64,000 nucleotides of DNA from Amylostereum areolatum (GCA_012932865.1 SAXG01000006.1:1365091-1429090); one strand, 5' to 3'; shown: positions 31,797-43,973, counted from the first letter of the stretch. Notes: generated by a model not told the origin, from the letters alone. Numbers and translations are program-made.

Positions 31797-33920
31797 GCGT
31801 TCTTGGGCATTTTCTTCAACACCTGCCTCACGCCTAGATCACCCATGACATCCTCCGCTCCACCAAGGATCGCGTCGTAGGGAGACGTTCGGTGGTACTA
31901 CACACGGCAATCAATAGATGGATGTAAGGAGTATAACCTAGGACCCACGTTTTCGACTAGTTTACCCATACCAGTCTTGGTGATACCGCGCCCGCCGAAG
32001 ACCAGTGTTGCATCTTCCGCCGTGGCACGGCCGGTCTGAGTAATAAACCTTAAGATATAGCTGATTAGGTTCTAGCCATTCGTGGAAGGGATCACAGACT
32101 CACTGCTTAAGGAGGGCAATGGGACCAGCTAGATTATCGGCCATTTCTGCGTAGGACATCTTGCGACGAACAGTTAGTCCGACGCATCTCCGAGTATTGT
32201 ATTCCTCACATTATTCATTTGGTGTGTGATGTTTTCTAACCAGTTCTGGCCAGCTTCTACGCGAGATATCATTGCTGCCAACCTTGAGCGAACAACAGCC
32301 TGTGCGCTCAACGGCTTCCCGAACGCCGTACGCTGCTGCGCCCATCTAATGGTCCAAAAACAGTCAGTCGATTGCTTCGCAGTAGAGCGCGCAACGCGAA
32401 GGAAGCTTACAATAAGCACTCTTGCACGATGAGTCGTTGTGTGCTGAGGCTCATAGCCAGAATCATCCAGCGCTCGTGGTTGAAGTTGCTCAGGATGATG
32501 GACATGCCCTTGCCTTCCTTGCCAATGGTATTGGACACAGGTACGCGCACCTTGTCGAAGGTAACAAACGCCGTACCAGCGGTCGCCGAGTAGGCAGTCT
32601 TAATTGGTTTGGTAGAGACCTCATCTGACCGTGGCACAAGGATGGCCGTGTAACTGTCTCCGGTCCTACATCCCACGGTGAAGTAATCCGCGAAAACGCC
32701 GTTGGTGATCCACCTAGAGCATCCCAGTCAGAAAATCCTTCCCACGAAGCACTCAATACTCACTTCTTCGTCCCAGAAATAACCCACTCGTCGCCCTCTT
32801 TCTTGGCAGTAGTCTCCATCCCACCAACGTCGCTTCCCGCGAATGCCTCGCTGATAGCCAGACAGATAAATTTCTTGCCAGCGAGCACGTCGGGGACGAT
32901 CTTCGCTTGGAGTTCGGGCGAGCCAAAGTTCAGGACTGGGGGCAGTCCGATAACGCCACCCGCGAGGATACCGTCCATATATCCGCGAGTACCGCAGCGC
33001 GCAATCTCGGTATGGATAATGAGCTGTAAGACGAGACACGCCACAGACGTCAGATAGATATCATGAGATAGGAAAAAGAGGTAATTGCTAACCTCATGAA
33101 AGTAGTCGAACTCTTCAGGAGTAATGATCCCCCCCATGAGCGTTCGGCCCTTCAAATGTTTCCCTGGCCCTAGACGCATCGCAGGGATGTTCATTTCACT
33201 GTGTTGAAAAGTTAAAATCCACCAAAGTCAGACGACACACGCCGCAACATGGAGCATCGAAGCATACCAGAGCCTGTCCACGACATCTTGCGAAATGCGT
33301 TTCCCATTCTCCTCGCACTGGACCGCGTCCGGATATACGACCTCCGTCACGAATTTGCGCACGGCCGTCTGGAAGCGCTTGTGGCTCTCTTTGTAGTACG
33401 GACTGGAGAATCCACGCGCCAGCCACGTCGGCTCTCCGTATGGGACCTGCGAGACCTCGCCCGCTGTGAGGGGCTTGATGATGGACTCTTCCCCGGCGAT
33501 GGTACCAATTTGTAGCCTGGCATACTGGGGCTTGTGGAGGACCTCTTGCCGATGTAGGCCAAAGAACGCCTGTGATGCATCCTGTCCGGCTGTTCCAAGC
33601 GAGAATAAGTGACGCTGTAGAGCACACCTCTAGCAAACGTACCTATGGACTCCACTTGAAGTACTGCAGCACCGCCGGGATGCATGTTCGCAAACCGTGA
33701 GACGTCGTACACCTTGGAGTCGATAATGATCCACTGCAGACAATTTAGCACAAGACACAGTAACCGAGCCAATGGTACATACGTTATCCCCCTCCTTGTT
33801 GTGCTATGGCAAACCAGACGATGAGCATTGGACAACTTAAACAGGCAGGCGAGTCCATGACAAACCGCATACCTGAGCGACCTCCTCAGCCGTGAACTCC
33901 TTCAGTTGTTTTGTCGCCAT
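31797..33920 (-). CDS. Cytochrome b5-acyl-CoA dehydrogenase fusion protein
   Basis: Starts MATKQLKEFTAEEVAQ followed by a cytochrome b5 domain: DNWIIIDSKVYDVSRFANMHPGG with the first heme His in HPGG, and the second in AFFGLHRQEVL. After a linker come the acyl-CoA dehydrogenase domains. The N-terminal and middle parts contain GIITPEEFDYFHE, CLAISEAFAGSDVGGMETTA and KKEGDEWVISGTKKWITNG. The C-terminal domain has RTAFGKPLSAQAVVRSRLA, VFGGRGITKTGMGK and the PYDAILGGAEDVMGDLGVRQ end. The whole is about 550 residues. The fused heme domain may pass electrons from the flavin or accept them from a reductase; the acyl substrate is unknown. It is a known but functionally poorly described fungal arrangement. 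A number of introns, all GT-AG, split the gene. Confidence 0.88.
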
Positions 33921-34298
33921 AATGTTGATTTGGGCACGTTGTCGGAAGGGCGAGACGATGGTTTTGGTTGAAAGAAGGTTGCACGCATTGGATGTAAGCT
34001 ACCGGGAGGAGTGTTCTCCGTCCCCGCGGGCTGAAGATGACGAGAGAATGCGGGGTACGCCGACAATTCACATGCCTCCGCGCCGGCCTCTCAGAATCGT
34101 GGGATATCGTCTCCGACGGGCACTTAGCGTCGTCGGTCGGGTCAGCCTCGGCCTCTCAGGCGCCCATGCAAGGAGCTCACAGTCAAATTGCACTCAAAGT
34201 TTGCGGGAATAGAATAGTAGGTAGGTGTACAAGGCTGAACACTACCCTGCTCTTGATCCGCAAACTACCCAAAACATAAATAACGAGTGAAGGGGGCT
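33921..34298. other. Intergenic region
   Basis: About 380 bp, the promoter side of the acyl-CoA dehydrogenase fusion gene. No gene was seen. Confidence 0.45.
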
Positions 34299-35551
34299 TT
34301 ACGTGAACTTCAACTGGTTCTCAATGGACCCGAGCTGGTCGATGGAGACAGTGACGATATCTCCGTTCGTCAGCCAGACGGGGTTGGTCATACCCAGCTG
34401 TGTACCTCCGGGTCTACGTATTGTTCGGTCAGTTCATGGACAACTCAACCGAATAAAAGCAAAACTAACGTTCCGGTAAAGATGATATCCCCCGGGAACA
34501 GTGTGATGCCCATCGAGAAGAACGAGACGATCTGCTTGACACCAAAGATCATGTCGGCGGTCGTCGCGTTCTGTTTGAGCGTTCCGTTGACCGTGCGTTT
34601 GTAACAGGAGCGTCTGCGCGCGCCACATCGTCATCAACTTCACAAAACGCCATGGCACTCTCGTTGTTCAACCGACCTGTGGATCCGGGATTTCTGCCGC
34701 TGCAGTGAGCGCAGGTCCCCACGGCCCCCAACCATCGGCATCCTTGCCCATTGAAAATTGTGGCTGCGGTTGTCCGCCACGGTCGATTTGCCAGCCACGG
34801 TGGGAGACGTCGTACCCAGCGGCATACCCAAGCACATGTTCCAGCGCCTCGTCCTCGGTTATGTTGAAGATCTTGTCCTTGATGACGACGACAAGCTCGC
34901 CCTCGTAGTCCATGGATGAGGTGAAGTTGGTCTGGTTCTGGTACCCGGCCGTTATAGGTACAAAGGCGGTAGGGTCATTGAGGGCGGTCCACGGCTTGAA
35001 GAAGAGAATGGGGAATGATGGGATCGTGATGTTGGTCTAGTACAAAATATGAACGTTAGAGCGCGTCGAAGCATCGACGCCACCGGAGCTTACCTGCATG
35101 TCATGATCGACGTAGTTAAACCCGACCTAAAGAGACGCGACTTCAAAAAGTTGATAGAACGAAAAGGGTGTTCCAGAACGTACGCATCGCACTGTGCGAG
35201 TTTTCTCTGGGGCCATGGGAGAGAGAAGTCGAGTGATATTCTAGGATATGATTTTCAACCTCGTCTGAAAACAAGCCTATCGATCTTCCCCACCTTGACT
35301 GTATCCGTGACGGTGAAGTTCCCCAATAGATCTCCCTACGAGGAGATCAGCATATGCGGCTAAATAATCGCGTTTTGGCTCACATCAATGACCTTCGCGC
35401 TCGTACTGAACCGCGCATCCGTAGAGTTGTCCGGCAAGATGGCGTCGCCCGTATATTCCTGGCCGTCGTCAGATATGAAGCGCACAAATCGCTGCGCCTG
35501 AACGGTGAGCGATAGGCCCAGGATTGGAAGTAGAGTTTGCAGGATACGCAT
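34299..35551 (-). CDS. Secreted fumarylacetoacetate-hydrolase-family protein
   Basis: Starts MRILQTLLPILGLSLTVQA, a clear signal peptide with likely cleavage after VQA. The FAH fold follows. Visible blocks are GDLLGNFTVTDTVKVGKIDR, VGFNYVDHDMQTN, PILFFKPWTALNDPTAFVPI and the metal-site stretch MDYEGELVVVIKDKIFNITE. Then come VLGYAAGYDVSHRGWQIDRG and IIFTGTPGGTQLGMTNPVWL. The DYEGELVVVI glutamates and the D in AGYDVS are the usual divalent-metal ligands of the family. Potential N-glycosylation sites (NFT, NIT, NQT, NTT types) support secretion. Cytosolic relatives hydrolyse or decarboxylate beta-diketo acids; the substrate of this extracytosolic version is unknown. About 320 residues in several exons. 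Confidence 0.85.
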
Positions 35552-36525
35552 CGCGGCAAGATGGAGACCGTGCACGCCGACTACCGTGCTTTTATACGAT
35601 GCACCCGTCCACAAAACGCCTGCCGAGGGTCATGACGCACTACGGGGCGATCCGTGAGAGACGTTTGGTGGGGAATTCGGGGTGGTGGGGAACCGGTCGA
35701 TGCATGCGGGCAAGTGGGCATAATGTATGACCTTGTATAAAGGGAACCGTGTCCAAGAGGTGACGGCAGGAGGGTCAGGTGCATAAGTAAAGGGGGATAG
35801 GAAGTAGAGTTGGTCTCCATCATGGGGTGGTACCAAAATTGTGCGGCCCTGTAAGACGGGCGCGTGGGCTAACACGAGGATCCTGATTAGGATTGTAAGG
35901 TGCAAACGGAGGCGAAGAGTTCACACAGAGGATCCTGCGCGAAGGATGAGACCGCCGGTGGGTGTAGAGCTGTGTAGAATGGATTCCGTCGCGGTCCCGC
36001 AAGAAGACTGGACTTTCCAAGACACCGGTCAAAACGATGATGATGAGAGTAAGAAGTTAGAACGCACTGCAATCCGGATATTATAAGGAAAGCGCATCGA
36101 CACGTGATCGAAGCAGTTCCCACTTGTTCAGTGCCAGTGGCAAGTAAGTTACTGCACGTATGCTCAAAGTATACTGAACAGCCCATGGAAGAACTCACCT
36201 TGAATTCATGTGCTGATAGCGTCGGTGCCAGAGACTTCGCAGGGCAGGACCCCCCGTAATAACCCACCCCGATTTTTCACATCCAAACCGTCCTTGTTTC
36301 TTCGCACAGAATGTCATTCGGCACGATGCACAGCACAAAAAATACATAACCATACATACAAGACGTTCGTCTCCTGATCGGACCCGCATTAGGCAAGAAT
36401 AACCACCCCCATACCCCGGGGAAACAGGCGACCGTATATAGGCCTGTTCACGCTCTCCGCATAATTGAACCAATAGACAACATAAATTGAAGGCACGCAA
36501 ACGATCACAACTGCAAGACAGCAGG
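35552..36525. other. Intergenic region of about 1 kb
   Basis: Between the FAH start and the Rad16 end. Several frames of 70-126 codons overlap on both strands without domains or splice support. No gene is called. Confidence 0.45.
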
Positions 36526-39500
36526 TCAGCCATACCTCATAACATAACAAGATCGAGAGATGATACCCACCCTGAACAAAAATCCAAGGTCTTCCGGCGT
36601 AAGTCTACCCATGGCCTAGTACGGTGCAAAACGCAATCATCAGCGCCGGCTTTTTTCCGATCACATCGTTCAACGCACCGAGTCATCGGTCGACAGCGTC
36701 GCATCAACCATGGCCGACTTCTTCTCTTGCAACTGCACGATACGACTCTCGATGCTGTCCTCGACGACCAGCTTGATGGCTTCCACCGGGCGATGCTGAC
36801 CCAGACGATGAATGCGGTCCATTGCCTCTGAGCCCCTAGTCAGCACAAAAAGCATCGACGGTGAGTAAGTGAACGCACGGTATTCCACCTGTGGTTCAAG
36901 CCATGATCAGCTGAAGACTTTGGACGAAAGACGAAGGCTGCTTACAGCTGGGTTCCACCAACTGTCCATGAGGTATACACGAGAGGCTTCCGTCAAGTTC
37001 AACGCGACACCGCCAGCCTTCAAGCTGACCAAGAACACGGTAACATGCACGTTGTTCACTGGAGATGCCGCCCCAATCAGCGACAAAACGCAACGCGCAA
37101 CTTCCAAAGAACGTACTGAAGTGTTTGATAGTCGCATCCCGAGCTTGTGGACTCATTGTACCCTCGAGTCGACACACCTAAACGCATTCGTCAACCCTAC
37201 TATTCAAGAGTCGATATCAGGGAGAAGAACACACCACGAACCCCGCCCTCTGTAGCCTAAACGCGATAAGGTCCAAGAAGTTGACGAACTGGCTGAACAC
37301 AATACTCTTCGTCGTCGAATCCTGACGACGCAGATTACTGAGTTCCTCCACCAGCGCCTCAATTTTCGTGCTGGAGCGCCACGTTTCGATGTTGAGACGG
37401 CCCAAAATGCCCTGTCGGGCGGCCTGGGGCTGTTGCACTTCGATGGCCTCGCCCTCCAAGTCGATCGTCAATGGCAAATGGCAGACAGGGCAGGCGGGCT
37501 AGATCCCGAACCGTCAGTGATATAAACTACAGGAAGAACAAGGAGGGGCGTACCGAAACCTCCATGGCGGTGGTCAAGTACTGTTTGATACACTCCCGGT
37601 CGAAGATGTGCCGGCATTTCGCCTGGATCGCGTCCTCCGCAATATCGTTGCACAGACGACACAAGGTGTACTCTCCCTCCTCAGCTTCAAACTTTCCGGC
37701 GTTGTTCTTGCTGCGAAGGACGAGGTCCGGATGACATGCCATCTGCCGCATGCGCGTAAGAAGTGAGAAAACGTTAGAGTAATCTGTCCCAAGGATTAGC
37801 CTTCGCTCCCCCTTCGAAGAGCGTAACAGCTCACTGTTCAAAAGCGTTCCGGAGTCAACATAGGTGCTGAACGCTCGCTTAGCATCGGAAAACAAACTCA
37901 GATACAGCTCCTTCTCCTCTGGGCTAAAGTAGTCCCGCCGTACGGTGACTATACGAGGAGGGAGGCCCAAATCATCCGCACGCTGGATCTTCGTACGGCG
38001 CAACATGATTCTGTCGAGGAGGATGCGCAACTTTTTGAAAGCCACCTTTCCAGGCCCCGTCATGCCGCTTTTCTGTATCGGGGAGAGGAACCTCGTGATT
38101 CCAGTAACATGTGTGGACCATAGGGGAGTGTTTGCATTCTGGAACAAAGGTCGCGATGAGAGGGATGACCGACGAGACACTGTCAACCTGGCGCTACCGT
38201 CGCAGGTCTTCCTATCCGTAAACTTCCAGTGCAGAGATTTGCAGGGGCACTTCTTGCCTATAAAAAGGTTACGGCCGTGCTATCGTCGCGTGCAACGAGA
38301 CGCTCACAATAATAGTACGCGAAAGGGTCCATGCCGATGAATCGAATCAAGCTGTAGAGTTCACCCACGCGATTCTGCAGAGGTGTCCCCGAGAGACACC
38401 ATTTGGCCTTCGCCTTGAGCTGGAACGTAGCCTTGGCCGTGTTTGTCACGCGTTCCTTGATATTATGAGCCTCGTCAAGCTATCCCACCATCGAATGAGC
38501 AAAAAAGGTCGCAGGAACAACTGTTAGCAGACAGCACTGACGATGACACGGCTCCATTGAATTGAATGGATGGGAGATTTCTCTTTCACGATCATGCCCT
38601 TGCGCTTGAATCCGGCCTCCTGTTTGCGGAAGCAGCTCTCCAGGACGGCGTAAGTCGTCAACACAACATCATACTTCTTCAACTCCTTCGGATCAGCCTC
38701 GCGTGCTGCACCATGCCAGACGAGAACCTTCAGGCCAAAAGTGTGCAGTTCGATCTCGTTGCGCCATTGCATAATCGCGACTGTCGGACTGAGTACGTCG
38801 GTCAGACAGGATTTCGGTACACACATTGATACACTCACGCAACGACGAGGTTCGGTCGAATAGCGTCAGATACCATGAGGGAGATCATCTGGATGGTTTT
38901 GCCCATGCTAAAAAATGCCAAGGTTAGCAGTCGTCGCGTCCTGCACGACCACCCACTTACCCCATCTCGTCCTGAAACGGCGCCGGTCAGCGGATAATTA
39001 TGACACTTTCGAAAGAGACTGTACAGTACCGCCAAAAGACCACCAGCATAAGGTCCGCCCTCTTGTGCTCGCATCCAGCTCAGCGACTCCTGCTGGAAGG
39101 GAAGTAGCACGGCCTTGAGTCCAGAAGGCTGCTCCGCCCGCTTCGGCGTCACGACCCCCACCTTGGCCTCCAGATCACCCCAAGCGTCGACCAGTTCGGG
39201 GTGGAAGTGATTCAGCCGGATCGACGTCTTCTCCGCCTGTATCGCTTCTCAGCAGTCGTCTCAAAGTCTCTCAACGAATGCGCTCACCCAGGTCAAGCGT
39301 CTCCCAAGTTACGCACTTCAACAGCTCATCTTTGTATTTGATCGCGTTCTGCGTCTTGAGCTCAAGAAGCCTTAGTTCGCGTCTGGACAGTTTGCTCTTC
39401 GCGGCGGCGGTCTGTTTGCCCTTCTTTCCCTTTCCCTTGGCCTTGCCCTCAGCGTTGCTCGCGACCTTGAGGCTGAGTTTTTCTTCAGCCTTGGCGATGA

Positions 39501-40284
39501 TGCTCGACAGCGCAAGAGGCATTTCGTTGTCGTCTTCGTCGCCTTCGCTGTCAAACGATGATTCGGACCCGCTAAGGCTCACGTCGTCATCATCCACCCT
39601 GTCAGATTCGTCCTGGATGTCGACAGTAGATGCACGGCGCCGGCGCGAGACAGGCTGGCGCGAGCGAGCCAGAGCGACGCTCTCCTCCTCATCGTCCTCA
39701 TCGTCAGAATTAGAAGCGCTCCCGTCAAACTCGGACCCGCTGTCGTCCTCGTCCTCGTCGAGCACGGGCTCGTCGTTTTCGTCGTATTCAAGACCCGCCT
39801 CAGAGTCAGGCACGATCTCATCCTCAGAATCGACGACGGGAGGAGGCGGAGCCTTGCCTTTGCCTTTGTTCTTCCGCGGCGAAGGCTTCGGGGTCTGTTA
39901 GATACGCCACATTTGAGATCTTCACCAACGCGGAGCGCAATCCGACGGACACATACCTTTACCTGAGCAGGCCTTGGTGGCACAGCCACATACGCTGCAT
40001 TGGCCAGAGCCCGTTTTTTCGGCGGTGGCTTGACAGGGGACGCGTCGATGTCTTCCCCGTCGCTCTCAGCGGGCCTTTTCTTAGGGCTCCTGGCCGTGCT
40101 TGCTCTCTTCGGCTTTGCCTTCGACTTGGACGTCGTCGGAAGGACGTCATCCTCCATGTCAACATCGGTCGTCGCTGGCGTCGCATCGACCGGCGACGGC
40201 TTGTGGCTGAATAATGCTGAAGCTGCGGTTGCCGGCGTTGAAGGAGACGTCGAGGGCGCCTTGCGACGTGTGCTGCGGTGGCAT
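36526..40284 (-). CDS. RAD16: Rad16-type Snf2 ATPase with RING finger
   Basis: Acidic N-terminus, then a Snf2 ATPase. Walker A is DEMGMGKT (split by an intron), the DEAH-type box is [19 protein letters not shown], and motif III is [22 protein letters not shown]3HC4 RING lies between the helicase lobes ([20 protein letters not shown] ... CPVCHLPL). Motif VI is [17 protein letters not shown]. Rad16 with Rad7 acts in global-genome nucleotide-excision repair and as a ubiquitin-ligase component. The C-terminal [10 protein letters not shown] is typical of Rad16, here followed by about ten extra residues. The start is uncertain. ATG at 40284 needs an intron or a one-base shift to join the acidic frame; the ATG at 40157 lies directly in it. 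Roughly 1,000 residues. Confidence 0.9.
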
Positions 40285-40650
40285 CGTGTGTACTTGGTTG
40301 TGCGTGAGCGAGTGTAAAGACGAGGATCTATTGGCCACCGACGGGCGGACGACGACGAAAACGGGAGAAACAAAGAAAGACCGAAGTGAGTCGACGCGAA
40401 AAGCGTAAATTGACGCGACTGGACGGCGGGCCCGAGCGCCGGCCGGCGCCGCGGTGCCACCTGCAGCCACAACCGCGCCATCCAGGGCACGTGACCATAC
40501 GCGTGTGCTGCGACGCCGTGGCGATGCGAAAGTGAAAGTACTCTACTACTATCGCGCAGATCACCTTCTACACCACTTAAGCGCGAGATACAACGCCTAG
40601 GCCTGGGTAAGAAGGGAGATGTCGGTCAACGTGACCCTACATATCACCAT

Positions 40651-40887
40651 ATGACCGCACCTGCAAGATCAACCGGCCGGGGCCCATTGAATGCGCACCT
40701 ACCGAATATTTCTCCGACCAGCGACCACTTTTCCCAAGAGCCAACGCCTGTGGGTGTCTTTGCGCCCTCGGACAGGCGGGCGGAACACGTTGCGAATCCG
40801 CAGGGCAGTCTGGACGCCATATCCCCTCTGACTCCGGAACACCCGCGCTGCAAACACTTTCCCCTGGGTTCGCGAAGGCGAGCATGA
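40651..40887 (+). CDS. Possible small gene, 78 codons, unrecognised
   Basis: An ATG-started frame of 78 codons begins MTAPARSTGRGPLNAHLPNI with mixed, non-repetitive composition and moderately GC-rich third positions. It lies upstream of Rad16 on the opposite strand. No domain, intron or promoter was identified, and a minus-strand frame of 82 codons overlaps it. It may be a chance frame. Confidence 0.2.
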   Translation: MTAPARSTGRGPLNAHLPNISPTSDHFSQEPTPVGVFAPSDRRAEHVANPQGSLDAISPLTPEHPRCKHFPLGSRRRA

Positions 40888-41061
40888 CCGCCTCGAGGCG
40901 GATGATTGTCCCAAGCAGGTAAATTTCCCCTGACCGATGTCTACGGCGCCCTTACTCGCCCTTCTCTTTTCTCTCAAAGCCTTTTTACGAACGCTTTCGA
41001 ACAGACGCTCGGTCCACCGAATCCGATCGCGCAGAATCGTCGCCCAAATCCTCCGCTGCCT

Positions 41062-41090
41062 GTCCGTCCGTCCGTCCGTCCGTCCGTCCG
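41062..41090. repeat. Tetranucleotide microsatellite (GTCC/TCCG)
   Basis: About seven copies of a TCCG unit. Confidence 0.8.
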
Positions 41091-41390
41091 CCTCGTCCCT
41101 GTCCCTTCATACCTTTTTCGCAACACCCTGTCCAGCCCGCCTGAGCAGCCGCATCATGTGCTCATTATGCGATATACCATAACAGTACAACCTTCCTATC
41201 GATGGACGCGCAACAACCACGATCGGAAACCGACAGGCCGCGCGTCGCCTGGGCAAGAGAGCAGTAAAAGAAAGAAAGAAAAGATTATCGAAACACGTGG
41301 GCCAGGGAGATGTATATGGGGGCCACCCTCCCGAATGATAATACATACATACACCTGATAGGACAAACGGACAGCAGAGCGTCCGCGCGC

Positions 41391-42460
41391 TCAGTAATCG
41401 AAGTCGCCCCCGTCCTGACCGTCCTGGTAGCCTGTGGGACCAAGATCCAAAGATCAGCTCTCACGTACGCCGAGGGATCGCGCCGCCGCTGCCCAGCCTC
41501 TCTCAAACTGCGGGAACAAGCACGCACCGTCCTGATACGAATCGAATTGCTCCTCGTTCTCGTGGTCAGAAATCGCATTGCCTATCAGTGCACCGGCCAG
41601 CAAGCCACCACCGCCTGCGAAGAAAAGGAAGGGAATCAAGCCGCCCGTCAGTCACGCTCATCACCTCTGGATCACCACGCCCCCCCAGGTTGCACCCAGC
41701 GCGAAACGAGTCGAAATCGGACTCACCAGCAAGCGCTGCGGTACCCAGACCACCGAGGCCTCCACTCCTACCTTGTTGCGGCGCCGGTTGCTGCTGGTAG
41801 TATCCTGTGGGGTAAGACGGGTTGAGCGTGCGATCGTGAAAGATCGAGACCGCGACGCACCCTGTGGCGGCGGCTGGCCGTACTGAGGCTGCCCATATCC
41901 ACCTTGGGGCGCGTATCCCTGCTGTGGGGCGTACCCTCCCTGACCGTACTGAGGACCAGGACTGCCATAGTAGCCGCCAGGGGCCACTCTGCTGCGGGTA
42001 CCCGCCGCCGCCGTACCCGTACCCGCCTTGACTGGGCTGACTGTAATTCGGTTGGCCGTAGGCGGGTTGAGCGCCGTATGTGGGTTGTTGAGGCTGACTT
42101 TGAAAGTTGCGTGCGGGAGGGGTTCCGGCAGGGGGAGCGTAGCCGGACGGGGGAGGCGCGCTGGCCGGAGGCGGTGGACCGAGCGGGTGCTCCCACAGCG
42201 ATCGCGGGGGTGTTTCTCTCGTATTTATATAGTACCTGGTAGAGGCGAGCGGTCGAGGATTGGCCGGAGATCTGGACGACGAAACGCACGTACCATTGAT
42301 GATATCTGTGCGGGGGATTTATAAGAGAGGTTCGGGGAAGGGTGCATACGACGGAGGACGCGTACCTGTCATCGTAACGAGACATCCAACCTGGGGGAAG
42401 ATCGCGAGTATCCGGGTTCGTGGGCTGCTGACCGGGGTAGGCGGGTGGGGGAGCAGACAT
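41391..42460 (-). CDS. WW-domain protein with Gly/Gln/Tyr-rich linker
   Basis: Starts MSAPPPAYPGQQPTNPDTRD. One WW domain follows: LPPGWMSRYDDR, an intron, then WYYINTRETPPRSLWEHPLG, with both conserved Trp and the final Pro. A long linker of PYGQ- and GGYGQPQYGQ-like repeats leads to a Gly/Ala-rich hydrophobic segment (GGGGLLAGALIGNAISDHEN) and the acidic end DGYQDGQDGGDFDY. WW domains bind proline-rich ligands. The prion-like linker and glycine-zipper tail suggest membrane or condensate association, which is inference. Within the linker the frame changes near 41990. It can be restored by a 40-61-nt intron within the Gly-rich region or by a single-base indel. A TATA box precedes the start. 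Confidence 0.78.
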
Positions 42461-42952
42461 GGGTGAAGAGGAAAAGGGAGAGGCGGGAAGGGATGAGCTT
42501 GTTGTGCCGACGGTGTGATCCCTCTTATATAAGTACAGTATCAGTTGTCTGCCATCGTAATCGCCATTCGTGTCAATGAAGTACGCAGCCTTGCCGACCC
42601 GTCCCGGCGTACCCGGCCGGCCGAGGGGCGTTCATGGTTTCCAAACCTCTTTTATGTATACTCAGTTCGAGGTGTTCCACATCGGCCAGCTGAGAGCTCG
42701 AGCTCGAGTTCGGGCCTTCGGCACTGCCAGGAACACCACCAGAGGCTGACCAGCTCGTGATAAACATGACAAGTCACCCGATACCCCGATAAGTCTGATC
42801 AGAACATCGCCATTATTCGGCAAGCACAGATCGTATTAGGGACGGATCGTAAGGAAAACAGAATGAACAATCATATGGCCGATCGAAACCCCGGGAGTAA
42901 TCGCGCGTAATCGCGCTACAACACTGCCCTGCAGCCCCAGGTCGGACAGCCC
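42461..42952. other. Intergenic region
   Basis: About 490 bp between the WW gene start (with its TATA box) and the HMG-box gene end. No gene was seen. Confidence 0.45.
42525..42533 (-). promoter_or_regulatory. TATA box of the WW-domain gene
   Basis: TTATATAAG on either strand, about 65 nt upstream of the ATG at 42460. Confidence 0.5.
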
Positions 42953-43973
42953 CTACGCCTTGACCTTTTTGTGCTTCTTCTCCTTGGTTGACGGAGGTGC
43001 GGGAGTCGTGCCCTTCGACTTTTTGGGCGCCGGTGTCGTCGGTACCACCTCCGTCGTCTTCGACTTCTTCTTGATCGGCGCGGGAGGCGCGGGTGCAGGC
43101 TCTTCCTCGTCATCGTCCTCCTCGTCATCGTCGTCGTCGTCTTCTGCCTCTGAGCCCGACGAAGCAACCTTGGACTCCTCCTCCGCATCAGAGTCCTCCT
43201 CGGCCTCCTTCACTATCGGTATGTTCTGTGGCTGATAACGCGGGATTAGGAAGAGCCATCGGTGAGCGAGTGAAAAGACATACGTACCACGGCAGGCGAC
43301 GAGGATTCTGCCTCCGAGGCAGCTTCGGCGGCGGGAGTGCTGGGGCTGATCACGCCGTTCTGCTCATCGTACTGCTTCTTCTTCTGGACGTACTCCCTCT
43401 TGGCCTGCGCTTGGAGATGTTCGTAATGCTGAGGGGAGGAGGGATGCTCTGTAAGACATGGTTCGGAGAACAAAGGGATGCAGGCTCACCTCCTTCTTGT
43501 CTGCAGGAAGCTCGTTCCACAATTTCGATACGCGCGCCATGAGCTCGCTATAAGGAACGTCGGGGTGCTTGGCGCGGAGCTGGGTGCGGATGTCGTTCTG
43601 GAAGAGGATATAGGAGGACGCTGGACGCTTAGGAGCGTTAGGATCCTTGATTTTCTTGACGCGTTTCTTCTTTCCGGTGCCGTCCTCATCGTGGAGGTCG
43701 GCCTTGCGCTTGCCGCGGCCGGTCGGGATGACGGGGGGTATCATGGGCAATGATTGGCCATGAGGGTTGAAGGGGATGTGAGCGACGAGGGCAGAAAACT
43801 GGTCGGAGATGGCGGCACAATTGCGCATCTGATCGGCGACGGCAGCGAGACTGTTTATAAGCTGGAAAGGGACAACAAAAATGAGGACGCGACAAGACAC
43901 GACAGAGCGGACGACGGACCTGCATCTTCTGGAACTCGAAGAGGGCGACGCCCTCGGGAACGTTGCTGGCCAT
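42953..43973 (-). CDS. HMG-box DNA-binding protein
   Basis: Starts MASNVPEGVALFEFQKMQ and continues LINSLAAVADQMRNCAAISD. A basic stretch (KKKRVKKIKDPNAP) leads into an HMG box: PKRPASSYILFQNDIRTQLR, HPDVPYSELMARVSKLWNEL, then, after an intron, HYEHLQAQAKREYVQKKKQY. The C-terminal tail has an acidic run (DDDDDDEEDDDEEE) followed by a Lys-rich end (KEKKHKKVKA). HMG-box proteins bend DNA and remodel chromatin. The single box with an acidic tail resembles Nhp6/HMGB-like fungal factors, but the 100-residue N-terminal extension is longer than in Nhp6. About 280 residues, several introns. Confidence 0.87.

Larger units (their letters stand above)
40285..41390. other. Upstream region of RAD16 and 3' flank of the WW gene
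   Basis: About 1.1 kb. It holds only the possible 78-codon frame and a short TCCG tandem repeat. No other gene was seen. Confidence 0.4.
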
